Shown here: one piece after another, positions 43,600-54,690 of the stretch
Position numbering within the stretch: the first letter of the stretch is position 1
Layout: each line of letters begins with the position of its first letter
DNA from: Posidonia oceanica
Lineage: Eukaryota > Streptophyta > Magnoliopsida > Alismatales > Posidoniaceae
NCBI GenBank assembly: GCA_037176725.1
Contig: JAZBRS010000057.1
Coordinates: 89,115,501-89,179,500 of the forward strand
Direction of reading: 5' to 3'
Length of the DNA: 64,000 nucleotides
Translations under genes and position numbers: made by a program
Notes under the pieces: model-generated
Told to the model about the DNA's origin: nothing
What the model saw: the letters and a program-made list of their open reading frames with translations, nothing else
The model's database searches: none

Positions 43600-44110
43600 C
43601 CCTTAAAGGAGAGTTCGCCAGTGATGGTGCTAATCCTCCTCCTCACTAGGGAGGCCTCTTTCCTCTCGTCCCTCTATCCAAGAAGTAGATGGTTTGGGTT
43701 GTAGTCCCACCGATTCTCCCTCCCCTCGTGGCCTTGGATGAAGTTAGTGAGGAACCTGCTTTGTAGAGCCTCCTCTGTCTTCTTTCAAAGGATGCAATAG
43801 TCCTCCATATCATGCCCTCCTCCATGATGGTACTTGTAGTGAGGCTCATTGCCTTGGATTGCCCTATCCGAGTGTTGGGGGGGGATTTGGGGGGCGGTAG
43901 CTCAGCATAATTTTAAGTAAGGTGGAGTGTGGGGTGTTCCACAATGCGAGAGCTACCTCAACTGTCTTGTGATCCGAAGGGTGGATCTTTACTGCTTCTA
44001 TGGTGAAGTGGTTGATTGAGTCCAAGAATGAGTGGATGGATCTTGGCTCCAAGGTGAGATACCAAGCCTGGACGGTCGCTTGAAGGTGGAAGGTGGCAGG
44101 CTACATATGA
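43600..44110 (-). pseudogene. Gypsy gag fragment, opposite orientation
   Basis: On the minus strand 44110-43860 encodes HLQATVQAWYLTLEPRSI and SFLDSINHF, the end of a Gag capsid-like domain. Positions 43860-43640 encode HYKYHHGGGHDMEDYCIL, a zinc-knuckle-like CxxHxxxGHxxxxC remnant with the first cysteine changed, followed by a helix typical for Tat-type Gag. It is broken by stops and frameshifts. It lies head to head with the polymerase fragment at 43018-43440, so the two have been rearranged. Confidence 0.6.
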
Positions 44111-44206
44111 GGACATTTGTCGAGGTTGTGTAGGTCTCTTGGAAAATCGTATTTTCTAAGTCAAGTGCATCATTCACTTTCTTTGCAAATTATATGTGAA
44201 AAGTGC

Positions 44207-44795
44207 ATATGTAGGTATCTACAAGGTATTCCTTGTAGACACATAAAATCCTAGACGTCCATATAATTTCAAAGGCTAAGATTAAATTTCTCCTTCCTCC
44301 CCTAACTTCCTCTCCTCCTCTCTTTCTTGCCTCCCCACTGTCCTCCTCCTCCTCCTCCTACCGTCTCCCCACCTTCCTCCTCACCGTTGCCGCCTCCCCA
44401 CCCTCCTCCTGTCGTTGTCACCTCCTCCCCACCCTCCTCCTGCCGTTGCCTTCACTCCCTCCTGCTGCTGCTGCTGCTGTCGCCTCCTTGCCCCTCTCCA
44501 CCACCACCGCCTCTTTCTCCTCTTCTTCTCTTCTATCGCCTCATTCTCTTCTTCCTCGTTGTTGCCTCCCCACTCCTCCAATACGCTCCTCCTCTCTTGT
44601 GTATCACACTACGCCATTGTCTTCGCTTACTCCTCCTCTCCTGTGTATTGCACTGCATCGTCGTTTTCACCTACTCCTCCTGCCGCCTGTGCTGCCATCT
44701 TCGCCTCCTCCTCTGCTCCTCGATTCTTAACTGTTTGATGTATCTAATGGTTGAACTTAAGTACCTACAGGATTCTTCCCTGTAGGTGCCTACAC
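44207..44795. mobile_element. Mutator-like MITE with CCT-rich interior
   Basis: The ends are related inverted repeats: left TGTAGGTATCTACAAGG then ATTCCTTGTAG, right CTACAGGATTCTTCC then CTGTAGGTGCCTACAC. The flanks are GAAAAGTGC (44198-44206) and GAAAAGTGG (44796-44804), a 9-bp duplication with one mismatch, the length typical for Mutator-like elements. The interior (44330-44720) is dominated by CCT/CTC/CGC triplets and makes long proline/serine frames that are not proteins. Confidence 0.6.
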
Positions 44796-45058
44796 GAAAA
44801 GTGGATCCAAATTATATTGATGCCCATAGTGGACCAATTGGAATAAACTTTCAAGAACAAACTTTCCACAGCATAAAAGGAGTAAGTTTCATTTTCCAAA
44901 AATTCTTTTACGAAAAGGGAACAAATTTCACATTAATAGTTTTATTTCATTAAAAAGCAGGGAAAACAAAGGTACAAGTATAACCCAAACCCAACCTGTA
45001 AAAGTACAAGTATAACCCAAACCCAACTGTTTGCTTGCTTCCTTCTGCCAATCCTTCC

Positions 45059-48034
45059 ATGAACACCCTCAAGAAGCACTTGAAGACCTCCTCCTCCTCC
45101 TCCACCTCCTCTTCACTCTCCTCTCTCTTCACTTCCTCCACCCATCCCTCACTACCCAAATGCCCACCTCCAATCGCCCCTTCCAAATCCCACCTTTACT
45201 CCAACTTCTTCTGCACCCTCATCTCCACCTACCTCCACCATCGCCACCACCACCAGTCCACCGCTGCCTTCCTCCGCATGCGGCGGCTGAATCTGAACCC
45301 TACCCTTTTCCAATGGAACCGCATCCTCTCGGACTTCAACTCCGCCGGGCTGATCCCTCAGGTCCTCCTCGTCTACTCGGAGATGGGTCGGTGCTGTAAA
45401 AGATTGGATCTTTTCGCCCACAACGTGTTCGTTCATGCTCTTTGCAAAATGGGTTCTTGGAGAGAGGGGCTGGGAGTGGTTAGGAGCGTCGAGGGGGCTG
45501 ATGCTGTGGGGTATAATACTGTTATGTGGGCGTTGGGTGATGTGGGCTTGGGTCATTTGGCTGTTGGGTTGTTGTCAGAAATGGTTAAGAAGGGGATTGA
45601 AGTTGATACTATAAGTTGCAATGTTTTGGTGAAGGGGCTGTGCAGGAAAGGGTTGGTGGATGAGGCAGAGGCTCTGATGGACATGCTGGTTAGAGGAGGT
45701 GTAGGAAGGGACTTGATTGGGTTTAATACATTGATGGATGGTTTTTGTAAGGCCGGGATGATGAATAGAGCTAGTGGGTTGATGGATGCCGTGAGGAAAG
45801 AGAACATCTTGCCTGACATTATAAGCTGTAACACTTTGGTCAGTGGGTACTGTGCAATTGGGGAGTTTGATTTGGCAAAATATGTGATGTCAGAAAGTAA
45901 CCTTGATTTGAAGCCTAATGTTGTAACCCACACAACTTTCATAAGCGAGTACTTGAAGCAGCGTGGTCTTGGCAAAGCATTTTCTTTGTATGAGGAGATG
46001 GTTAAAAGTGGGATCTTGCCTGATGTTGTTACCTATAGTTCCCTTATTGACGGGCTTTGCAAGAACCAGAATCTAACCGAAGGGTATTTACTTTTCAGGG
46101 AGATGGAGGAGATGGGTGTGGCTCCCAATCATGTTACATACACCACCATGATTGATTCATTTTCCAAAGCTGGGAAAGGGCTGATCTCTCTTTCCCTTTT
46201 CAGTCTGATGTTTGCTCGAGGAATTGTGCTTGATTTGGTATTATATTCTACGATGACTGATGTTTTTTTGAAAATGGGAAGGTTTAATGAAGCAGAGAAC
46301 ATTTTTCGTATAATTTCAGAGGTTCAAAGAATTGTTCCTAATTGTGTTGCTTATTCCACATTAATTCATGGCTACTGCAAGGCTGGGAATATGGAGGGTG
46401 CAAGCTTAGTAATGAAAGAAATGGAAAAAAATGGTACACGCTCTAATGTTGTTACCTACTCTTCTATCATTAGTGGCTACTGTAAAATGGGGTTACTTTT
46501 TGATGCTGTTGAACTTACTAGGAAGATGGTCAAAAGAAAAATTTCTCCCAATGTTTACACATACGCTCCGATAATTGATGGTTTCTTTAAGTTAGGTAGA
46601 GATGACCTAGCCTTTGATATGTATATGAGAATGGTGAAGGAGGGTCTGAAAGCAAATAAAATTTTGCTAGATATCTTAGTTAATGGCTTAAGAAAAAATG
46701 GGAGAATGGAGGAAGCAGAAAGTTTATTTATTAACATGATGGACGAGGGCTTGTCACCAGATTGTGTTAATTACACTTCTCTTATAGATGGTCTGTTCAA
46801 GAAGGGTGACACGTCTGCTGCTTTAAAAATTGGTGAAGAAATGATGAAAAGGAAAATACAGCCTGATGTTTACGTCTATAATGTATTCATAAATGGTTTT
46901 TGCAAGCTAGGAAAGCATGAACAGGCGTTAGCCTTTTATACTGAAATGAGTGATGTGGGATTGGCTCCAGATCATGCTACTTATAACACATTGATACAGG
47001 CCCACTGCCAAACTGGAAAGCTTAATGATGCTCTTAAATTTAGTGATGAAATGAAGTCTGCTGGGTTCATGCCTGATAAGATAACCTACTGCACCTTACT
47101 TGTAGGGCTTTGTGAGGCCAGAGATTTGCGAAAGGTAGTTGGTTTACAGAATGAGATGGTTCTTGCAGGTATTTCCTTAGATTATCCAACTTATAGAAAA
47201 GTTATGCAGGTATGTTCCACATCTAGGACTGCGAACTATATTTTCCACGTGCATGAGCTGTCTATATCAATGGGCCTCAAACCAAATATACATGTTTATA
47301 ATACACTTATCCATACTCTATGTATGCTTGGGATGATACAAAAAGCTAGTGAAGTCTTGAAGAATATGGTGGCAAGAGGAATACAGGCAGATACAATAAC
47401 TTATAATTCCCTTATTCTTGGATATTGTAGAAGTTCCCATATAGAGAAGGCACAAGTGATGTTTTCCCAACTTTTACTTAAAGGGCTTTCTCCAAATGTT
47501 ATCACTTACAACACCTTATTGGGTGGGTTGTCAGCTTCTGGCTTAATGAAAGAGGCTGATGATTTGATTATTGATATGCAAAAAAGGAGACTAATCCCTG
47601 ATAAAACTACTTATGATATTTTGGTATCAGGCCATGCAAAACAAAGTGATAAAAAGGAAGCAATCAGGCTATACTGTGATATGGTGAGAAAAGGCTTTAT
47701 TCCAAAAGTTGGAACATACAATGCACTTATAGGTGATTTTGTGAAGGATGGAATGATGATACAAGCTGCAGAACTTTTGAATGAGATGCAAACAAGAGGG
47801 ACAGCTCCTAATTCTTCGACATATGACATACTAATAAGTGGGTGGTCAAGACATGCTAAAGTAACTGAGGTCAAAAGACTCCTGCAGGAGATGAATGAAA
47901 AAGGCTTCACTCCTGATGAAAGTACCCTTCGTCATATCAGTAATACATTTGCAAACCTGGGGAAGAAAGGATCTGCCCCGTGGTTGTCAGGAAGATTGTT
48001 CGGAAAAAAGGAATGGAGAATCAATAACCAATAA
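45059..48034 (+). CDS. P-class pentatricopeptide-repeat protein, 991 aa, At5g14770-like
   Basis: The only in-frame ATG downstream of a TAA (44999) and near the start is at 45059; the frame then runs without an intron to TAA at 48034. The N-terminus (MNTLKKHLKTSSSSS...) is basic and serine-rich, consistent with a mitochondrial or plastid targeting peptide. From about residue 80 to 960 there are about 24 degenerate 35-aa PPR motifs, for example PDVVTYSSLIDGLCKNQN, PNHVTYTTMIDSFSKAGK and PDCVNYTSLIDGLFKKGD. The variable positions 5 and 35 should determine the RNA target. No E, DYW or SMR domain follows, so it belongs to the P class, which binds organelle transcripts to stabilise, splice or help translate them. 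Repeat order and wording are those of Arabidopsis At5g14770. It is intronless, as is usual for PPR genes. Confidence 0.93.
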   Translation: MNTLKKHLKTSSSSSTSSSLSSLFTSSTHPSLPKCPPPIAPSKSHLYSNFFCTLISTYLHHRHHHQSTAAFLRMRRLNLNPTLFQWNRILSDFNSAGLIPQVLLVYSEMGRCCKRLDLFAHNVFVHALCKMGSWREGLGVVRSVEGADAVGYNTVMWALGDVGLGHLAVGLLSEMVKKGIEVDTISCNVLVKGLCRKGLVDEAEALMDMLVRGGVGRDLIGFNTLMDGFCKAGMMNRASGLMDAVRKENILPDIISCNTLVSGYCAIGEFDLAKYVMSESNLDLKPNVVTHTTFISEYLKQRGLGKAFSLYEEMVKSGILPDVVTYSSLIDGLCKNQNLTEGYLLFREMEEMGVAPNHVTYTTMIDSFSKAGKGLISLSLFSLMFARGIVLDLVLYSTMTDVFLKMGRFNEAENIFRIISEVQRIVPNCVAYSTLIHGYCKAGNMEGASLVMKEMEKNGTRSNVVTYSSIISGYCKMGLLFDAVELTRKMVKRKISPNVYTYAPIIDGFFKLGRDDLAFDMYMRMVKEGLKANKILLDILVNGLRKNGRMEEAESLFINMMDEGLSPDCVNYTSLIDGLFKKGDTSAALKIGEEMMKRKIQPDVYVYNVFINGFCKLGKHEQALAFYTEMSDVGLAPDHATYNTLIQAHCQTGKLNDALKFSDEMKSAGFMPDKITYCTLLVGLCEARDLRKVVGLQNEMVLAGISLDYPTYRKVMQVCSTSRTANYIFHVHELSISMGLKPNIHVYNTLIHTLCMLGMIQKASEVLKNMVARGIQADTITYNSLILGYCRSSHIEKAQVMFSQLLLKGLSPNVITYNTLLGGLSASGLMKEADDLIIDMQKRRLIPDKTTYDILVSGHAKQSDKKEAIRLYCDMVRKGFIPKVGTYNALIGDFVKDGMMIQAAELLNEMQTRGTAPNSSTYDILISGWSRHAKVTEVKRLLQEMNEKGFTPDESTLRHISNTFANLGKKGSAPWLSGRLFGKKEWRINNQ

Positions 48035-49259
48035 AGAATAAGAATATTCAATAGGACAATCAGCATAGTGTTCAATAGCACCACTGTATCAATTTTTGAA
48101 GTCTTTTGACTTGCTTTACATCAGGTAAGTACCTTTCCTTTTTCCTTTTTCCTTTTTTAAATCTAAGTTTTGGAGAATCTGTAGCATCACTGGATGATAA
48201 TATAAACTTGTGATCTATTAATTCTATTGTTAGTTTATTTCTACTGTTATTCCTAGTTTTAACTAATCTAATTAAATATTATGACTGAAATTGTAAAAGA
48301 TGTGTCTCTGTTATTTCACAAATGTCTTTACATGCAATTTCATCCAAAGAGAAAGTAGAGTAGACTAGTAGTTAATATGCAACATGATTGTGCAGGAAGG
48401 CAGACTCCATTCATTTGTGATTTTGAATTTCGCAACTGTGGATGGATCATTGTCACATGTACAATGATAAATTGCATGTTTTGAATAAACGATCCACATA
48501 TTGGGATCTCAAATTCAAACTGAATGTGAATCAATGAAATTTTGTTTTCTCTGAAAAAGAATGTTGGAGATATCCTTTTTATTGAACTTGGAAGTGGCAT
48601 GGAGGGGGTCTCCACAGATGAATAAATTAAAGGTTAAGAAAATCATCAGAATGCAGAAAATAACTAAAATCAATTCCATGCTCTGTATTATGCTTCAAAA
48701 ACTCTGCTTATAGTCTCTTCATGTTTGACATGGGATCCCTTCTGATATTGTATTTCTACATAATGACTAATCTTTCATGTTTCTTCATTCATTTTTCACT
48801 GATGCCACTTTTATCTATGTAGAATTCTATTTTAAATCATTTTTTTTCTAATTTTACGAGATCAATGTTACTACATCCTATCAGCTTATGTATTTTAACC
48901 ACAGTAACAGCTAAATCAATGCTGAATTTTTGTCCCTGATCCTAATATAATGAATAACAGAAAACCAGAACCATAAATCACTTTTTCTGCATCACATTAT
49001 ATAACAGATGGTTCACATCTATTAATAAATTTCAACATAGAATGACCAGTAGCAGTAGATTACTGGAATCATTTGCAGTTCGTCCTGATAGTCCATGGAA
49101 GTAATCTTTTAGCACTTGAACTTTACAAGACAGCATTACCAATTCAAATAAGTATACTTTTTTGTGTTTTTCCTTTTGGACTTTGTCTTGGCTTAAATTG
49201 CACTCTTTATAGTTATTATATTTTGTTTACTAAATTTAATTTGATATTTCTTCCCATAG
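48035..49259 (+). other. PPR 3' flank and intron-like DNA
   Basis: AT-rich, without a recognised gene. A good donor ATCAG/GTAAGTACC at about 48124-48131 could belong to an intron in the PPR 3' untranslated region. The right part precedes the first recognisable exon of the Obg pseudogene. Confidence 0.45.
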
Positions 49260-49913
49260 GGACTTCCAAATGCTGGAAATTCAACATTTTTGGCAGCCAT
49301 CACACTCGCAAAACCTGATATTGCTGAGTACCCTTTCACGACCTTAATGCCAAATCTTGGTTGTCTTGATGGCGACCCTAGTTTAGGGGCATTAAAGTAT
49401 TCTTCAGAGGCAACATTAGCTGACTTGCCATGTCTTACACAAGGTACTCCTCTAGGGAAGATACATGCAATTTAAACTTTTGGTCACAGTCAATATAGTC
49501 TCATTAATTTTTCATAGATTTTTTGATATATCTTTCTTATGGGGTCTTTGGTCGCAATTTCTTGAGACATTTAAGGAGAACCCGACTATTGGCTCATGTT
49601 GTTGACGCTGCAGCTGAAAGTCCTGTTAGTGATTATAGGACTGTAAAGGAGGTAAGAAAATTGTATTGTGGATGGCTTTGCTAGTTTTTCTAAATTTCAG
49701 TAGCAAAAGCTTTTTCCGCGTCTTCTACTTAAGTAAAAGTTGTTTCATTTTGTAAGAAAATGGACTGTAAAAGTTTTTCTCTGGCGAGTTCACCTCTCCT
49801 CCTCTCTCCCTATTTACAAGGTAAACTTCATTTACCTGATCTTTTTCACATCTTCTCCTTTCTCTTTTATCTTGGATTTCATCTTCCCATATCTTTTTTT
49901 TTTTTTTTTTTTA

Positions 49914-50353
49914 GTATTGAGTAAACTTATTGTTATTGTCGTTTATTTTAATTTCATTAGGACCTTTTGTTTTTGTTATTGAGTATTGACTTTTATTTAG
50001 AAGTTAATTTGTGACTTTTATATTGATGGTTTAACTTTATTGTTGTTTAATTATTGTCTTAGTATTGAGTAAACTTATTGTTATTGTCGTTTTTTTTGTT
50101 TCATTAAGACCTTTTGTTTTTGTTATTGAGTATCGACTTTTATTTAGAAGTTAATCTGTGACTTTTATATTGATGGTTTAACTTTATTGTTGTTTAATTT
50201 TTGTCTTAGTATTGAGTAAACTTATTGTTATTGTCGTTTATTTTTGTTTCATTAAGACCTTTTGTTTTTGTTATTGAGTATCGACTTTTATTTAGAAGTT
50301 AATCTGTGACTTTTATATTGATGGTTTTACTTTATTGTTGTTTAATTATTGTC
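49914..50353 (+). repeat. Three tandem copies of a 147-bp AT-rich unit
   Basis: Units start with TATTGAGTAAACTTATTGTT at about 49914, 50062 and 50208 and contain GACCTTTTGTTTTTGTTATT and TATATTGATGGTTTAACTTT. The first is preceded by a 21-base T run. The units are nearly identical, so the amplification is recent. It lies in an intron of the Obg pseudogene. Confidence 0.9.
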
Positions 50354-50509
50354 TTTTACATATTGACAATGTTAATTGGTGCTTACTTAAGTTTAAAGTA
50401 AGTATATTAATGCATAATTCTATTTAACAATGTATTGTTTACTTAATTTTAAGTGTACATATAAATTTGAAAAAAAATAACGTAATTAATTAGTGGCGCC
50501 TAGGAATCC

Positions 50510-51370
50510 CTGGCGCACAAGCGCAGCGCCTTGCTGCCTTAATAACCTTGACTATCACATGCTTCGACTCCTACCATTAGTTGCCATGACCCTGAGTTAT
50601 TCTTGTTTCAGAAATCAGTTTCTTTTTTGACTGAGTTTTGCTGCGTAGTGAATCAATTGCCAACTCAGATTTTATGATCTCCGGCCTGTGAATTCTGACA
50701 CATGTTCAGGAATATTGCGGCCACTAGGGATTGTAATCATGCTGAACTTGATTAAGCTAGACCAAGTCCAAGTTCAGTTTGATTTGCATAAGTCTAGCTT
50801 AAGTTTAGCTCGAGTTTGAATCAAACTTGATATTTTTATAGATATACAATTCAGTTCATTTCAGTTGAAGTAATTAACTAACCAAACATGAACCCAACCC
50901 TAACTCAAATTTGAAAAGGATTTAAATTTACAGAACACAGTTCAACTGTTTTTTTTTTTTTGCATTTATGGTATTTTACAATTGGATTTGGAATGACAAT
51001 TTATGTTCTTTGCTTGTAAAAGTTACTCTATAGGGTTAGGGAAAGTGCCGCTTTGATATTTAAAAAAAATCACATATGAAGGCGAGTACAAAAAACCAAT
51101 AGATCACATGTAATTGATTTTACATTAATCATGCATATAAAGATTAATTTCATATTAAAAATAATATAATTTACATAACAAAATAAACCAAGCTAGTATT
51201 GACGGTACTAGCTGATGTTCGAGTTCAGTTTGTTAAGATATGGAGCTAAACATTCATGTCAGGTCCATTTTATTTCGACTAGGACTTGAGTGAGCTCCTA
51301 TTGCATTGAACCCCTGCCAAACCAAATCTAGCTTGATGCAGTTACCAGCCTAGCGGCCACATAAGTGATT
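50510..51370. other. Intron of the Obg pseudogene with repeat-like sequence
   Basis: Between the second and third exon remnants the DNA contains a segment (about 50740-50850 and 51200-51310) rich in AAGTTCAG, AGCTCGAGTTTGAATC and GACTTGAGTGAGCTC words. These are common in dispersed plant repeats, but I cannot assign a class. A 14-base T run lies at about 50950. Confidence 0.35.
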
Positions 51371-52794
51371 ATGATGTCGCATAAGGCATGTCGAAGAAAA
51401 AACCCACATAAATGACCGTAGTTTATGCAGAATTAGTGATATGGAGTTTCGGGCTAAGTGGTCTCATAATTCCACATAATGTCACTTAGATGGTCAGCAC
51501 CATGTTGGCAAAGATGTATATAATTTTGTTAACTGAAATATGAGAATGCATACAGACAAGCGAGTGCTTATTAAATTCTAGTTTATTTATATGGTAATTG
51601 GAAACTACACTTTCACTCAAGAGTATACTCGTTGGTGACTGTTTACCATATGTAAGGAAATAGATGCTCATGCTATGAATTACATTGTAGGAATTACAAA
51701 TGTATAATCTCAGCTACCTGGAGCGGCCATATGTTGTGGTCTTAAACAAAAGAGTGATCTTCTTGAGGTATGTTATCCCATTCTTGCATGTTTGGACGAT
51801 GTTTTGTTTATATGCCTAAGACAGATTTTTATTCGAGTATTTTTCTTCTTTTCTCTAAGGATTGCACTGTACTTTTTACATTTTATTTGTTATGTTGTAT
51901 GAGCTTAGAAATACCACTAACTTTACCAGTAAACTTCAGGCTCATGATAGGCTATCCTCGCTGATGGAAGAAATTTCACCAGTTGGATGCAACAACTGCT
52001 TGTTTGGAGAAATCTTCGAAAGGAGGAGACAATATTATTAACTGATACTAGAAGTACGTATGTTCCACCTTTGGAGATTCCAAATGAAGAAAGAAAGGAA
52101 AAGAATATTGAAGACAATCCACTGCCTCTTGCTGGGGGTGCCAGTGTATTGTATGTTCCCCCATTGTATGTTCCCCATTTTATTTCCTTTTATTATCCTA
52201 GCCGATTTTAATATTTCTTTATTCTTTTTCAATAATTTTATCTTTACAGTCACTTATTTCAGTTCCTACAGGACGTGTGGATTTCCTTTGTCAGATTTTT
52301 ACTTGTTTTTTTAGTCATGCCATCTGTTGTTAAGATTTTGTTTTGGTGTTCTGTTAAATTTTGGATAGATGCATACTCTCCAACTAATTTCCAGTATCAT
52401 ATCATGCATTTTAGTGATTTCCTCCCTAATATCATGCTTCTATTATGGCCACAAATGCTTAGTTAGAAGGATCATTTTTTTTCATTTTTATTTTCGCTCT
52501 TTATCATGTCATGGAAGGTTGATTTTGCGTAGTAAAAAGTCAAGACCTTTACTGTAGGCTTACCATTATATCAGCTTTTAGTGTTCCAAATGGTATGAAA
52601 TATTCTTCAATAATCATCATAGTTTCTCAAGCCTTTTTAATAAGGGAAGCTTCTGTCCATTGTAAAAACTCGCATTTGAGTTTACATCCATACTAACATA
52701 AAGATATGTGGTTGGTTGTTGTGTATTAGGAACAATGACCTGCCCTTCTTTGGTAATTTAGCCCAAATAAATCCAGAGTAACTTCTCAAATAAA

Positions 52795-53255
52795 CTTAGA
52801 ATAAGAATTAGTATTTCATTTGGTTGTGTAAAAATCGTAATAAACTCAGAATATGTCTGGTTTACTTATTCCATAATAGTTATTCCATAGGAGGGGTGGA
52901 ATAAAGTTATTTTTCAAGTTATGTCAAGTTATTTTGATACATACATATATACAATGTGTTTATTTTTTGTATAAAAATAATACATATTTAATATAATGTA
53001 TATATGTTTCAAATTAGATAAATATTTTGATAATCAAGTTGATTATTATTAATCTACATGTTTTTCACTTATTCAAACACATATTGTGATACTTATTCTA
53101 TTTTTCAATCAAACTAGAATTTCTTCCTACATATACTTATTTACTTTTAAAAGAAAATTACTTCTAAATAGAATAGTAATACTATTAAAATATTAATATC
53201 ACTTTCCATTTATTCTTATTTTTCTTATTCTACATCTAAAAAGGAGCTTAGGTTT
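52795..53255 (+). repeat. Dispersed AT-rich repeat, copy 1
   Basis: A segment of about 460 bp running from ATTTCATTTGGTTGTGTAAA to TTTCTTATTCTACATC. It has a diverged copy at 54233-54690 in the same orientation, about 1.44 kb away, with shared words such as GATTATTATTAATCTACAT and TTACTTTTAAAAGAAAATTACTTC. It is probably a MITE or other non-autonomous element; no clear terminal repeats or target duplications were found. Confidence 0.8.
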
Positions 53256-54232
53256 TAGTCAAGTTAATTTGGGCAAAAGAAATAAGCGGAAGACATTTTA
53301 GAAAGGAGGTTCTTGGGATTATATTTTAGATTTGATTTTTGTTTTCACAGTATGATAATGTAGCCTGTTTTTAAGGTTTTAATTATTTGTAGAGATCTTT
53401 GAAAATATATATTTTGATGTTTACTCTATTTAAAATCTAATGTGAGATTCTCTGAATTAATGTATTTTAAGAAGCTATGGCATACATCCTTGCATTCAAT
53501 GCCATGGCATGTTAGTTATGGATGTATGTACTAGTACCGTTAACAAATTGCATTGAATGATTTTGAGAATCTTGTTGAGGAACCAGTCAGAATCTTATTA
53601 TCCAGTTTATTCCACCTTAATTCTATATCAGGTGGTTGTTGACTGGATAATTGTAATTAGGGATCCAAGCAGATCCATGAGCCAGCAGTAGAGTGACGGT
53701 AACTCTCGTCATTCATTAAACCCATAGCAAATTACGCCTTGTGATAGTTGTTGTGTCAGTACTAGAAACTAGATGGCTTCGTCTGTATTTTGTTTTCTGA
53801 TGTTATTTTGTTATCATTAGAAAGTGCAGCATAACTTTTTTATTATCAAACTAAGTCATAGTTTCTTTTACATTGTTTGGAAACTTAGATTAGATACATA
53901 TGTCGTTCTCTCTTTTGCCAGAAAACATACTAGCGACTATGAAATGCTGAATGAGATAAGAGCAGCACTTTGATAGTATGAAGGTTGAGATGGAAGTCCA
54001 TGACAATTTCTCTGAAGTCATGATCATAGACAGGTTTTAATAGTCCTGATATTCAGAATACCATCCACCTTGTGTGTACTAATTGTAAAAAGTTGGGGTT
54101 ATGAATAGGGGACCCTGATACATCTTCCTGCTGTTGCTCCCCTCTCGGTCAAAATACTTTGTTTTGTTAAGGGTAGTTGTTTCGTAAGTTTCTCTTTGGT
54201 TACAGGAGTAGCACATGGAATAATTTCAAACT
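53256..54232 (+). other. Intergenic DNA between two repeat copies, with the last Obg exon remnant
   Basis: Apart from the exon remnant at about 53925-53975 I see no recognisable gene or RNA. Confidence 0.4.
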
Positions 54233-54690
54233 AGGAACTATTATTCCATTCGGTTGTGTAAAAATCAGAAATAAACTCAAAATAGGAACTATTATTCCTA
54301 TTTTGATTTACTTATTCTAGAAGAGTTATTTCGTAGGAAATGTGGAATGAAATTATTCCGCTAAGTTATTTTGATATATGTATGTGTATGGTATATTTAT
54401 TTTTATTTAAAAATTAATATATATATATAATATGATGTATATATATTTTAAATTAGATATATATTTAGACAATCAAATTGATTATTATTAATCTACATAT
54501 TTTCTACTTATTCTAACACTTATTCTGATATTTATTCCACTTTTCATCCAAACTAGAATATCTTTTTATACATATTTATTTACTTTTAAAAGAAAATTAC
54601 TTCCAAATTGAATAGTAATATTATCAGAATATTAATACTACTTTTCACTTATTTCTATTTTTCTTATTTTAGATCCAAAGAAGTGTTAAA
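54233..54690 (+). repeat. Dispersed AT-rich repeat, copy 2
   Basis: The partner of 52795-53255, beginning ATTCCATTCGGTTGTGTAAA and ending TTTCTTATTTTAGATCC. It carries many substitutions and small indels relative to copy 1, so both are old. Confidence 0.8.

Larger units (their letters stand above)
49260..53980 (+). pseudogene. Decayed chloroplast-type Obg GTPase (OBGC-like), five exon remnants
   Basis: Exon remnants are in order and at plausible intron positions: 49260-49460 ([31 protein letters not shown]), 49542-49651 (NFLRHLRRTRLL, HVVDAAAESPVSDYRTVKE), 51691-51767 (MYNLSYLERPYVVVLNK), 51940-about 52155 (RLSSLMEEI, then KNIEDNPLPLAGGASVL in a shifted frame) and about 53925-53975 (YEMLNEIRAAL then stop). 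The order matches the G domain and C-terminus of plant OBGC, a GTPase acting in chloroplast ribosome assembly. Damage: P-loop lysine changed (GLPNAGNS for GKS), the DxPG switch glycine replaced by cysteine, a donor GT changed to AT at 49461, an acceptor AG lost before 49542, one frameshift in that exon, and stops. Introns are retained, so this is a DNA-level duplicate. The N-terminal Obg domain is not seen. Confidence 0.82.

Noticed and set aside
44327..44785. Proline/serine-rich 152-codon frame before the PPR gene
   Set aside because: It is the translation of a CCT-triplet tract inside a MITE.
45035..45058. An upstream start of the PPR frame at 45035
   Set aside because: The codon there is TTG; the first in-frame ATG is 45059, followed by a plausible targeting peptide.
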